Positions 1-7,996 are shown, numbered from the stretch's first letter. The stretch: DNA of 64,000 bases from Pseudomonadota bacterium (GCA_021796835.1 JAKABO010000008.1:1-64000); one strand, 5' to 3'. The notes: a model not told the origin generated them from the sequence alone. Numbers and translations: made by a program.

Positions 1-357
1 AATATCGATTCAATCGAAGATTCGATCTGGCAGCGATGGTGCCAAGACTTGCCGTGGCGCTCACGAGTGCAACTCCTTGTTCTGGAAAGAAACTGATGAT
101 GCGCACTGAGATAGAGACATAATCAGGGAATTGATTGTGCATCAAGATAACGTGGAATTAATGCCATGAGCGAGTGGTAAGTGATTTTGTGTATTTGGCG
201 ACTGTCCGTTATGTCTCGGGAACAGAACTTCATGACGGTCTGCTTCCGGGCCGCGAAAATTTAAGTTCCGATCAAAAAATTGGATGCCGGATAGCTGACC
301 TTCGGGAATAGCAGGAATCGAGACTAACCTGCTATTGGTATTGCCGAATTTAGTAGG

Positions 358-386
358 GTGGGCAAATGGTTTTATCGTTAGCCCAC
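358..386. repeat. Imperfect palindrome, GTGGGC arms
   Basis: Arms GTGGGC (358-363) and GCCCAC (381-386) are perfectly complementary and separated by 17 nt. It lies 23 nt before a second, stronger inverted repeat, which suggests a REP-like pair of dispersed palindromes; that is inference. Confidence 0.4.
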
Positions 387-409
387 GCGGTTGGCTCGTC
401 ATGAAGTTA

Positions 410-439
410 CCGGGTGGGCACAGAAGCGTGCACACCCGG
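410..439. repeat. Strong 11-bp hairpin, possible terminator of the leftward nuclease gene
   Basis: The arm CCGGGTGGGCAC (410-421) pairs with GTGCACACCCGG (428-439): 11 of 12 pairs match, with one G-A mismatch, around a 6-nt loop. It lies 66 nt beyond the stop codon of the leftward gene ending at 506, so it could end that transcript. No T-run follows on the minus strand, so a repeat element is as likely as a terminator. Confidence 0.45.
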
Positions 440-505
440 CTTTAACGGTATTTATCCGTCGGGAGCTACTACGCTCAAACGTTTTAAATTCCTACCACTA
501 CGAAT

Positions 506-2296
506 CTATGCGGAAAGATCGACTTTGGTAAGCGGCCATGTTTTTACTGCGAACTTCGCAAGATCTGAGCTGCGACTAAGGATTGCGTCCCTGGAATAGG
601 CCGGATTGGCATTGGCATTTTTAGCTGCCAAGTTCTGAACAAGCTTGAATTGCGAATCCTTGTACAGCTTCTTGTCGCGCATCTTAGTTTCTGCAGAGCT
701 ATTGCTGCACGCGCTGTTGATGCGCCTCTCAAGAGGGAGAAGGTTGCCGATAAGGTGGATGTGTTCCAAGTAAGCATCCTCGCTGTGAAACTTGTACAAT
801 TTGATCCCGAAAGATGGCTCCTGCGGCAGGATGTGTTCAACTGTTAAACTTGCCTTGTTGATCTCCACCATATCCTTGATGGCAAGCGCAGCCTCGCCAG
901 CTTCGGCTCTTGCTGCGTTCTCGGCCTCCAGCAAAATGCGGACACACCCTGGGTTTCTGAACATTTCATCTTCCGCCAGTCTTGATTTGAACTTGGCACT
1001 CGGCATGAAGCGGTGACAGAAATTGATCAGCCGTACGGCAATTCCATTCTTGTCGAGGTGGCTGAAATCCCGCATCAGGGTTGCCATGTCAGCCTGCGGG
1101 TTCGTTCCCTGCAACTTGAAGACGCGCAGGTCGGCCAGTTCCACAAGGCCGAGCAGCGTGTAATCCATGCATTCGTCCCCATCCACCTTCTGCTCCAGCA
1201 TATTCAGTGTAAACAGGCGGATGACCAGCGGATACAGCGTTGAGGCAAGATCCTGGACGACCATCAGCATGTAGAGTTCGCGATTATTACGGGTGGCCTC
1301 GACCAAGCCAAGCAAGCCCTTGAAAAACGATTCAAGATCGCTGACGTAGTCCTCAATGAACCTCTTCAACTTGTCGTTGTCGTTGCGCATTGCCTTGAGA
1401 GATGGTTTTAGGAAGGACTCCAATACCGTTTCGGAATTCGCGTTGTAGTCGGCTCCGCATTGCACACCGTGCGGTTCGCCGTTGAAGGCGAAGTAGTGAT
1501 AGCGCAGAACATCGTCTTCGCGGAATGGATCTCGGTTGATCACACGAATCTGGTAGCCCGGCTTGGCAGCCAGTGCCTTCAGCCTACTGAAACACCGGAA
1601 CGCCTCGCCAAACTTATCGGCAATCATAGAATCGAGTTCGCCATCCAAAAACCGATTTGAGTAATAGATCAGCAAGCTCTTGGCGATGTCCATTCTCGCC
1701 AGTGGCACACCTCGATCGTTAACCGTCTGGAACATGCGAATGGCCTTGCCTTCATTAGATTCCGTGAACTCCAATACTTCCAGATGACTAATACTCAAAA
1801 GCCATTGTTTGATGGCATCCTGCCCTCCTGCGGCCTTGATGGCAGCAACACGACTGCGAATCCATTTGTCGGCATCCAGAAGGCGTTGTTGCCCGTCAGA
1901 AACCGGATTTGGCTTTCCGCCATTTAATAGTTCATTGAAGAACTCCTTATTTGCTCCGAGCACAGAGAACTTCGGGCCTTGCACCGGGTGATTGATGTAC
2001 ATTCCCCGGTAGTGATCCTTGATTACGGACTCCTCCACTGCAGCCACCAAGGCATTGAGCAGCATAGTTAGCGTGGTCAGTCGCTGCTGTCCGTCTACCA
2101 CATTGACCGGCGCAGTTTTATTGGTCTGGGAGAGTATGAATGTACCCAGATAGTGGTCACCACCCAACTCCATTGTTTCTTCGATATCCTCAAACAGATC
2201 ATCAATATTGGTGGTGGCCCAAGCGTAGTCGCGCTGATAAGCCGGAATAATCAGAGTTTTCCCGGTAAAGAACTGCTCGATCGTTTGAGTTGCCAT
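506..2296 (-). CDS. DUF262/DUF1524 protein, GmrSD-like (type IV restriction-related)
   Basis: The 596-residue product begins with a DUF262 domain, with the typical DGQQRLTTL motif near residues 66-74. It ends with a DUF1524 HNH-like domain whose VEHILPQ motif lies near residue 487 and is followed by HLIGNLLPL. In the GmrSD family the DUF262 part (GmrS) is a nucleotide-dependent ParB-like domain and the DUF1524 part (GmrD) the nuclease that attacks glucosylated hydroxymethylcytosine phage DNA. A single-chain fusion of both is common. The substrate here is unknown. It stands alone on the minus strand in the island, with no methylase beside it, which fits a type IV, modification-dependent role in phage defence. 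The start gives the expected N-terminus, TIEQFFTGK, of the family. Confidence 0.85.
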   Translation of the reverse strand: MATQTIEQFFTGKTLIIPAYQRDYAWATTNIDDLFEDIEETMELGGDHYLGTFILSQTNKTAPVNVVDGQQRLTTLTMLLNALVAAVEESVIKDHYRGMYINHPVQGPKFSVLGANKEFFNELLNGGKPNPVSDGQQRLLDADKWIRSRVAAIKAAGGQDAIKQWLLSISHLEVLEFTESNEGKAIRMFQTVNDRGVPLARMDIAKSLLIYYSNRFLDGELDSMIADKFGEAFRCFSRLKALAAKPGYQIRVINRDPFREDDVLRYHYFAFNGEPHGVQCGADYNANSETVLESFLKPSLKAMRNDNDKLKRFIEDYVSDLESFFKGLLGLVEATRNNRELYMLMVVQDLASTLYPLVIRLFTLNMLEQKVDGDECMDYTLLGLVELADLRVFKLQGTNPQADMATLMRDFSHLDKNGIAVRLINFCHRFMPSAKFKSRLAEDEMFRNPGCVRILLEAENAARAEAGEAALAIKDMVEINKASLTVEHILPQEPSFGIKLYKFHSEDAYLEHIHLIGNLLPLERRINSACSNSSAETKMRDKKLYKDSQFKLVQNLAAKNANANPAYSRDAILSRSSDLAKFAVKTWPLTKVDLSA

Positions 2297-3046
2297 AATT
2301 AAAACTCCATTTATCAGGAAACTGCTTCAACAAAGGCGAGGAACGTCGCATTATTGAAGGAAGCCGACTGTTCGTTATCAGCGATGTTCAGTATAGCAGC
2401 ATGACATGTGCAATTGTCGTGTCGTATTCCAGTGGCCGGATTAAGTCCTCATCTGCTCGATAGTTTTTTTGGGGCGACCGTCTCTTGAATGGCATACTTC
2501 TGCCGTCACGCATTGCAGATGCCAAAGTCCGCCTCACGTCTCATTGCAGCCATTCAAATGCCCCATTTCCTATAACCGCTTTTGGCACATTGTACTCGAT
2601 CAGAATCTCGAATTGCCTGCTCCGAAGCGGTCGCTCAAAGTTAATTGAGCATAGACGGGCGTGACCGTCAGCATTGGCCGAGGACCTGTCCGTCATGATG
2701 ATCGCTGCGAATGGCGGGACGTCGTTTTTATGGAAAGCTTTCCATAAGGCCGAACTGCTGTCCGTCCGTAGCCACACCGGGTGGCTGATCTGTCCTGATT
2801 CTTGCCATTTAACCTCGGAAGACTCGACAGGCACAGCTCAGGGTGACTGTGTGAGTTTTCCAAAGTCCGCAATCGGCCAGCTCAATTTTTCGGTCTTTGA
2901 CAGAAACACTGAAGACTGAGGACGGAAAAATTCGACAATAATTTATCATGGTGGGGTTATTCGATTTACAATGATGTTTGGGCGTTTTAGGTAGAATTGG
3001 AAAAAGTACCGGGTACTTGGGTTTGTCAGGAAAGGGAGGAATGGAA
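2297..3046. other. About 750 nt without a supported gene
   Basis: Upstream of the nuclease gene I see no frame with a known domain or a good start. A 97-codon minus-strand frame at 2541-2834 and an overlapping plus-strand frame have no recognisable content. The stretch may be decayed sequence plus the promoter of the nuclease gene. Confidence 0.4.
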
Positions 3047-3193
3047 ATGATGATCGATGATTTTACGCTGGGGTGCATTGCCGCCGTTACCAGTGTTTTT
3101 GTTGCTCTCATTATCAGTGTTTTCATGGTCCGGTATTTGAACCGGCAGACACTTGAACGAAAACTTAAGAATGGGATTCACGGTTCCATTTGA
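3047..3193 (+). CDS. Small single-pass membrane protein, unknown function
   Basis: A GGGAGGA ribosome binding site at 3034-3040 stands seven nt before ATG codons at 3047 and 3050, which is why I prefer this start to the in-frame ATGs upstream. The 48-residue product has a short acidic head (MMIDDF), one hydrophobic helix from about residue 8 to 28, and a basic tail with YLNRQTLERKLKNG. This gives an N-out, C-in type membrane peptide. I do not recognise a family. It lies just upstream of the group II intron remnant and may be a stray island gene. Confidence 0.45.
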   Translation: MMIDDFTLGCIAAVTSVFVALIISVFMVRYLNRQTLERKLKNGIHGSI

Positions 3194-3342
3194 CACGGAA
3201 GATATTGCGCGGCAGCGCGAGAGGGTGTGTTAAATGAGAAGCGTGCTTCAGGAATCCCAATGGCGTGGTCAGCGGTTATTGAGGGACTTCCAAACACTGT
3301 TTGGCCAATAATGCTTTTTGTCTTTGCTGGCTTGGACGATAG
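3194..3342 (+). other. Probable truncated group II intron body
   Basis: This sequence leads directly into the intron domain V on the same strand. It is too short for a domain I and carries no reverse-transcriptase frame. It contains a small GCGC-GGCA-GCGC hairpin near 3208. I interpret it as what is left of the intron interior after a deletion, though part could be flanking DNA. Confidence 0.35.
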
Positions 3343-3416
3343 GAGCTGTATGAATCGAGAGGTTCACGTACAGTTCTGGGAGAGCGTCGGGGTGTGATTC
3401 CCCGGCGCCACTCGAC
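3343..3416 (+). ncRNA. Group II intron 3' end: domains V and VI, orphan
   Basis: Positions 3343-3376 are exactly 34 nt and fold as a domain V. They start with the catalytic GAGC, have a GAGA tetraloop at 3357-3360, and end ACGTACAGTTC with the usual two-nt bulge. A domain VI hairpin follows at once: a nine-pair stem of 3384-3392 with 3400-3408 and a 7-nt loop. The end CACTCGAC is like that of bacterial group IIC introns, so the 3' splice junction is about 3416/3417. No intron-encoded protein is visible anywhere nearby, so this is a truncated relic that cannot splice by itself. Group IIC introns often sit behind hairpins or in attC sites; neither is obvious here. Confidence 0.7.
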
Positions 3417-3689
3417 CTACTTTACCCCAAACTGTTTGTTGTTTAAAACTTTAAAAACCAAATAATCTACCCATAGCGGGGGCGTGTACTTCAGCCTAAA
3501 TTGTTCTGGCAGCATAATCGGCAGAATTCCTCTTGTGCCGGGTTTTGGCACGCGCTGCCAGGTCATCGGTGATCCCGTCCAAACACCTCCTTTGCCGCCT
3601 TTACCCCCTTTAATCCGGCCAGTTGCGAAAACTGTCATGCAAACATCGGCAGGATTCCGCTTTTGCCGGTTTTTAGGACGCGCCAACAT
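3417..3689 (-). CDS. Small ORF containing a KGGKGGKGGV repeat, unknown function
   Basis: This 90-codon frame begins 15 nt downstream of the TubC-like gene on the same strand, so it could be the last gene of that operon. Residues about 18-37 (MTVFATGR, then a Gly/Lys-rich run) are encoded by one copy of the 64-bp repeat. The rest (TWQRVPKPGTRGILP and on) matches no family I know. The stop codon lies right at the 3' boundary of the intron remnant, so the original C-terminus may have been lost. There is no good ribosome binding site for either possible ATG (3689 or 3638). It may not be expressed. Confidence 0.3.
   Translation of the reverse strand: MLARPKNRQKRNPADVCMTVFATGRIKGGKGGKGGVWTGSPMTWQRVPKPGTRGILPIMLPEQFRLKYTPPLWVDYLVFKVLNNKQFGVK
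3581..3644 (-). repeat. KGGKGGV repeat element, copy A (64 bp)
   Basis: Read on the minus strand this begins GTTTGCATGACAG and ends GGCAAAGGAGGTGTTT. It is 62/64 identical, in opposite orientation, to copy B at 4353-4416; the two flank the TubC-like gene. It contains an ATG followed in frame by codons for TGRIKGGKGGKGGV and a perfect AAAGGAGGTG Shine-Dalgarno sequence. Confidence 0.8.
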
Positions 3690-3704
3690 GTAGCAGTAGC
3701 ATTT

Positions 3705-4331
3705 TCAGGAATCGGCCCATGCACAGCAAAGTTCCAGAATCTTTAGTTGACACTCCACCAATGTCATCGTCCCCCTCGGTACCAGTATGGTGAATGTCCC
3801 AACGCCGCGCCGCACTACGCAAATTTCAACGTCAGGACTATCATCGCTCGGTAACGCAACCTCAATAGCGTAATTCAACGCAGGCTTCTCGTCCAACTGC
3901 GCCCAAAGGCGATCACGCCACGGCTCAATGTTGATATCTGGCGGACTGAATGCCTTGACTGGTTTCGGTTCGCATGGTGTTGCTATGGTGCTATCAGGTC
4001 GTCCGTCTAGAACTTCGCTCATCGTAGCCGGTGGGGAACAGTAAACCTCGAATGATTTCCGTCCGGCTTCTGTCACAAACCAACAGCGCGCTACTGTTGC
4101 CCCCTTTTCACCCTGGAGCGTAGAATTCGTGAGAGTCGGTTCAAACTTGGCGCGCTTGCGCTTGCGCTCGCGCTGTAGTTCACACAGGATGCCTGGCTTG
4201 TTGTCGCGGATTGTCGGCAGCCATTTATCCACTGCCGACTGTGCGCCCGTTGCCGTGATAGTGCCCCCAGCGGAAAGCTCGAGAATCACACCATCCGCAG
4301 TTGCCCGTTCAATGATTTCCACGGGAGTCAT
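3705..4331 (-). CDS. TubC N-terminal docking-domain-like protein
   Basis: The first 50 or so residues of this 208-aa protein (MTPVEIIERATADGVILEL, then G-TITATG and VDKWLP-IRDNKPGIL) resemble the TubC docking domain known from megasynthases. The same fold is found as a stand-alone N-terminal domain in proteins of proteobacterial mobile elements. A basic linker follows (RERKRKRAKF, about 54-63), then about 140 residues I do not recognise. The gene starts inside the stop codon of the primase gene (ATGA overlap), so the two are translationally coupled, and no peptide-synthetase gene is near. I infer a protein-protein interaction role linked to element replication or regulation rather than natural-product synthesis. 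Confidence 0.6.
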   Translation of the reverse strand: MTPVEIIERATADGVILELSAGGTITATGAQSAVDKWLPTIRDNKPGILCELQRERKRKRAKFEPTLTNSTLQGEKGATVARCWFVTEAGRKSFEVYCSPPATMSEVLDGRPDSTIATPCEPKPVKAFSPPDINIEPWRDRLWAQLDEKPALNYAIEVALPSDDSPDVEICVVRRGVGTFTILVPRGTMTLVECQLKILELCCAWADS

Positions 4332-7075
4332 ATCACCAGACTCACATTCGCGGTTTGCATGACAGTATTCGCAACCGGCCGGATTAAAGGGGGTAAAGGC
4401 GGCAAAGGAGGTGTTTTTGCTGGAACCACACGCCAGGCGGTCCGGCCGTCTGCAGTCGATTGCTCGAACACCAAACCGCCGACGTTCCGCCCTGCATTCT
4501 TTTTCAGCAGCCAGCCCAACTTCGAGCGATTGATCCTGCCTCTTTCTTCAACAGGAAATTCGCACATTGCATCGCGCAGGTCATGTGCCCCGAATTCAGC
4601 TCTATCAACTGCTTTGCGTACTGTCACTGATGCCGAGCCGAATGTAGCCATCCATTCAGTCATCAGCCCCGCGAGTGAAACCCCGTCTGGGTCGTGCTTG
4701 ACCTGTTCCAGCAGCGCCGTTGCCGGATCGGGATGCCCGAGCCACATTAACGGGTGCCTGCAATAGTCTGACCAAGCACCGCCAAAGGTGACAATGCTTT
4801 CAACGTCAGCACGCGGTGAACCCGCCTTGCGCCAAGCCAGTATAATGGTCAGTACCGCGGCGACATAACGCCCGCGTTGCTTGCGCACCTTATCGACCGG
4901 AAAGCCTTTGTAAGTCATTGTGGCCGGTGTCGCACATCGCGGGTCAATGTGTATCGTCAACACACGCCTCAGCAGATCGCGCACCGGCCCAACATTATTT
5001 CCTGAACCTAGAAACAGGGTGCGTGTGCTGACCGTCGCCGTTTTGCTCACCCCCAGAATCCGGTCGGTAATATGCTCGGCTGTCAGCATTCGCTTGATGG
5101 TGCCGTGCGGTATCCAGTCGGTGTCCATGTCATCAAATTCGATGACTGCGGGACTCGTCAGCAGCAAGGACAGTATCACCTTGGTAGCTTCCTCCGAGGT
5201 TGTTGGATAGCTCACCTTGGCATTACCGGCAGGCCCGGCGAATGCGCCGATCAACTCGCACAGATAAGTTTTTCCGCTGCCGAAAACCGGCGCTTTCGCG
5301 TGAAAGCCTGGCGCATACGGCAGAGACGGGCGCACCACGGCGGTAAAGATCGCCGATAGTGCTGCGGCTTTATCGGTGTTTGCGACGAAGTGAAACTCGG
5401 TAAGCAACTCCTCAAGCAGGGTCAGTGCCGCTCGTGCGGCCTCAGGCGTCGGATCAGGTATGACAAATTGCCGAGCATCGAAAACGCCAAAACGCTGCGA
5501 TGTTTTGTCATACCCTGCTTGCGTAATCAGCTCTCCGTCTGACTCACGAAAATACGGCTGCCGCACTACACCTGCCAGTGGCGGCAAATGCTGGAAAACC
5601 TGCAAGTCGTAAAGAATTGCGGTGTGCCGCGTGGGTGGATCACAGCGCAACCAGTCTTCTGAGCGTGCGTCGTACTTCTCCCATGTCGCTGCGATAGAAA
5701 GTTCGCGTGTCAACGCCGGTGCGCTGGTTGGAACAACCGAAGGATCTCCACTTGTCGGGTCGGTCGATACCGAAACAATCAAACCGCCCGACTGATAATG
5801 CCGACCACGATTGGCCAATTCTTTTTCAGCCGCAGCCACAACGCGGTGCAGGTCACCGGCAACCACACGGATTACCGGCTTGTGTCGCGCCTCGGCGTTG
5901 CGCACGCCCAGAAATTCCAACAACTGCCGGATGTGAAACTTCTCACGATGCGAGTGCTGGCAACAGAATCCACCTAGGGGATACAGTTCGTCCGGTTCAA
6001 AATACGCCGCACCGCTGTCCAGCCCATCGGTATGTTCTTGCGACAAGGGGCAACTGACATCGTGCTTGCCTGAACCCAGAGGCGTTTTGTAGAGGCCGCG
6101 CGACTTGAGCGCACTCACGACCGGGTTTTCCGCAGCCCTCGGCGTCAACACATCGTCGGCATCATTCCCTATGCTGCGCGGATTATCCGCAGCAGACTTA
6201 GTTTCTTTCTTCGGACGCCCAGCCGGTGCCAACTCAAGTTGCAAACCATCTACAATTTCTTCTGGCGTGTAACGTTTATCAGGTCGCCATTCGACTAGGC
6301 GGCAGCGAAATGGCACACCGGCTTGGTCAACATGTTTTGGTTTACCATTGATTGCAACTGGGAGACGCGACCAGCGGCTTAATGGCCCGGTAGCGCCAGG
6401 ATCACAATACCCAGCATCAATTACGGCGTTGAGCAACCGCACGGCCACATCGCTATCAGCAATCGGTTCGGCGAGAATGATGCCGCCTTGATGGTTTCCG
6501 GGGCTAGTCTCGATCAGCCATGACAACTCAAAATCGGCCAGTCGCTCTAATGGCACTTTGGTGCCAAGGTCATCAAGCATCAAGAAATGGTACGCGGCAA
6601 ACTGCGATTTACGCGCCTTGAACGAACCATCTTCGCCTAGGTAGAAACTCGAACAGCCGAGGAAGTTGTTCTGCGCGGCGGAAAGATTTTCGCTTGATGA
6701 ATCGGCACGGATCGCTATCCATCCGCCCACGCCAGGATCACCAGTTTTGGAACAAACAGCAGCAAATGCGCCCTCGGGCAACTGCGGAAATACCGCAGCG
6801 ACAAATTCAGCATTCGTCATCATAAAAACACCTCCTTTGCCGCCTTTACCGGCTTCATTCGGCTCGGTATCGGAAACTGTCAGAGTAGTAGCGGTCAAGG
6901 CAATTCCCTCAGGCCGCAGCTCTGCTGGCGTTTCTGCTGATGCGCTTAGACTGTTTACAAAGTCGTTTACGCTTTCAGCTGAGTGGGCTCCCAATACCGC
7001 CTCTAGAATCGATTGTTTTGCCGGTGTTGGGATTGAAAGTTCTTGCAGTTCGCTGTGAGTCAAATCCAGTCTCAT
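4328..7075 (-). CDS. RepB-type primase / P-loop helicase of a mobile element
   Basis: The 915-residue frame contains a RepB-like archaeo-eukaryotic primase region at roughly 90-260 (WLIETSPGN-QG, LSRWSRLPVAINGKPKH). A P-loop ATPase follows in the last third, with Walker A GSGKTYL and Walker B VIEFDDMD, then a sensor-like GSGNNVGP. Such fusions prime and unwind DNA for replication of plasmids, phages and integrative elements. The annotated ATG overlaps the upstream regulator stop (ATGA). However, a perfect AAAGGAGGTG sits five nt before the codons for MMTNAEFV at about residue 84 (near 6824), so a shorter product starting there is likely too. The C-terminal tail (TPPLPPLPPLIRPVAN) is encoded by repeat copy B. 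Function is inferred from motifs only. Confidence 0.65.
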   Translation of the reverse strand: MRLDLTHSELQELSIPTPAKQSILEAVLGAHSAESVNDFVNSLSASAETPAELRPEGIALTATTLTVSDTEPNEAGKGGKGGVFMMTNAEFVAAVFPQLPEGAFAAVCSKTGDPGVGGWIAIRADSSSENLSAAQNNFLGCSSFYLGEDGSFKARKSQFAAYHFLMLDDLGTKVPLERLADFELSWLIETSPGNHQGGIILAEPIADSDVAVRLLNAVIDAGYCDPGATGPLSRWSRLPVAINGKPKHVDQAGVPFRCRLVEWRPDKRYTPEEIVDGLQLELAPAGRPKKETKSAADNPRSIGNDADDVLTPRAAENPVVSALKSRGLYKTPLGSGKHDVSCPLSQEHTDGLDSGAAYFEPDELYPLGGFCCQHSHREKFHIRQLLEFLGVRNAEARHKPVIRVVAGDLHRVVAAAEKELANRGRHYQSGGLIVSVSTDPTSGDPSVVPTSAPALTRELSIAATWEKYDARSEDWLRCDPPTRHTAILYDLQVFQHLPPLAGVVRQPYFRESDGELITQAGYDKTSQRFGVFDARQFVIPDPTPEAARAALTLLEELLTEFHFVANTDKAAALSAIFTAVVRPSLPYAPGFHAKAPVFGSGKTYLCELIGAFAGPAGNAKVSYPTTSEEATKVILSLLLTSPAVIEFDDMDTDWIPHGTIKRMLTAEHITDRILGVSKTATVSTRTLFLGSGNNVGPVRDLLRRVLTIHIDPRCATPATMTYKGFPVDKVRKQRGRYVAAVLTIILAWRKAGSPRADVESIVTFGGAWSDYCRHPLMWLGHPDPATALLEQVKHDPDGVSLAGLMTEWMATFGSASVTVRKAVDRAEFGAHDLRDAMCEFPVEERGRINRSKLGWLLKKNAGRNVGGLVFEQSTADGRTAWRVVPAKTPPLPPLPPLIRPVANTVMQTANVSLVI
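4353..4416 (+). repeat. KGGKGGV repeat element, copy B (64 bp, inverted)
   Basis: On the plus strand this runs from GTTTGCATGACAG to GGAGGTGTTT and differs from the reverse complement of copy A at only two of 64 positions. It overlaps the 3' end of the primase gene, where the opposite strand supplies the Pro/Leu-rich tail of that protein. A plus-strand frame starting at its ATG (4359) is antisense to the primase gene and probably not real. Confidence 0.8.
6826..6880 (-). repeat. KGGKGGV repeat element, copy C (diverged), with internal ribosome binding site
   Basis: Read on the minus strand this aligns without gaps to 55 nt of copy A with 44 identities; the last 23 nt are identical. The matching end holds AAAGGAGGTG, and the next codons after TTTTT are ATG ATG, near 6824. 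That makes this copy a very strong translation start inside the primase frame. It encodes GKGGKGGVF in the longer product. Confidence 0.75.
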
Positions 7076-7362
7076 GATGGGCTCCCCTTTCTTGGGCGGC
7101 CCCTACCTCTGACTCCTACATCCTTGGCAATTTTTGGCTCAGCAGGTTGTGGGTCAACTTCGCAATCGGTAACCCTAGCGATGTCTGCCATGAAAACTCT
7201 TTTGTGCTGACCCACTAACCTGATGGGTACCGGGAACCGATTTCGTGAGATTAAGTTCGATGCGGTCTTGCTGAGTTTTTGCCTAGAACCTGACCAGCCC
7301 AACAAAATCAGGGCATCTACTGGTGTTACTGCGAGTGGGGTAAGTGATTTTTCCTGGGGCAT
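7072..7362 (-). CDS. AlpA-like helix-turn-helix regulator of the island
   Basis: The 96-aa product (start MPQEKSLTPL) has the layout of AlpA/phage-type DNA-binding proteins: a helix-turn-helix near residues 20-40, a SRNRFPVPIRL segment typical of the wing, and a basic RGRGRPRKG tail resembling an AT-hook. I chose the ATG at 7362 because GAGG lies nine nt before it; an upstream TTG at 7380 lacks such a site. It overlaps the primase start by four nt and is the first gene of the operon. AlpA-like proteins commonly control excision or early genes of integrated elements; that role here is inference. Confidence 0.6.
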   Translation of the reverse strand: MPQEKSLTPLAVTPVDALILLGWSGSRQKLSKTASNLISRNRFPVPIRLVGQHKRVFMADIARVTDCEVDPQPAEPKIAKDVGVRGRGRPRKGSPS

Positions 7363-7996
7363 ATTTTCTGACCTCGTCAAAACTGATGACCAAGGATTGC
7401 ATATTTTTTTTAGAAAATCAAGGAAATTATTTGTTCAACTATATGATTATTAAGGAAAATAAAACTCAAGACAAACCTCCCCCAACCCCCTCAATTCCTG
7501 GATGTGGCCTGATTCCAGGAAGGGCGCAAATTGCGAATTCGCGCGGTCGCTCCGAAGTGACCTTTGCAAGTCAGAAGAGCCGACTACGGAGATGTTGTTT
7601 TGCACGGATGTGTAATCAGCCGAATTTGGGTGTTTTTGGCAGTTTCGTGAAAATATTTTTTATGCAAGACAGATCGGAGACCGGTTGAAGGTGCGATATC
7701 TATCCTATTAGGGCAAAATGGGGACTTGGGGAGTTGAAAATGAACGATGGGACTACTGCGTCGGGCAGGGCAGGGCTGGTGGGGGCGATTATTCCCGTGA
7801 TGCAATATGGTCGTGTCCATCTCGAAAGTTTTGACACCCAGGGTCATCTTCAAACAGTTGCGCCCTGAAAATCCTAGGAATTTGCATCTATTTCCAAGAA
7901 GATGCTGACATTAGATCAAATGCTGACTTGACTTACATGCGTCAATTCTGGCGATGGAGTAAAATTGTGCCTCGTGAGTCATATGGGAGGAACAGA
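7363..7996. other. 634-nt divergent intergenic region, AT-rich at its left end
   Basis: This lies between the leftward replication operon and the rightward toxin module, so it should hold both promoters. The part around 7380-7460 is AT-rich. A C-rich tract at 7476-7492 puts two runs of five G on the minus strand. An 8-bp inverted repeat TTCCTGGA (7495-7502) and TCCAGGAA (7514-7521) could be a regulator site. No gene is supported; the possible frames have no recognisable domain. Confidence 0.4.

Larger units (their letters stand above)
1..505. other. No supported gene; two hairpin-forming repeats
   Basis: I see no convincing gene here. A minus-strand open frame of 97 codons exists at 142-435 but has no domain I recognise and no clear ribosome binding site. 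The stretch lies downstream of the leftward nuclease gene and contains two inverted repeats, at 358-386 and 410-439, described separately. Confidence 0.5.

Noticed and set aside
142-435. 97-codon minus-strand ORF
   Set aside because: No ribosome binding site or known domain, and it covers both palindromes; treated as non-coding.
3194-3416. Group II intron reverse transcriptase
   Set aside because: No frame in this stretch or next to it encodes RT or maturase motifs.
4359-4766. Plus-strand ORF starting in repeat copy B
   Set aside because: Only the repeat part resembles another ORF; the rest is antisense to the primase gene.
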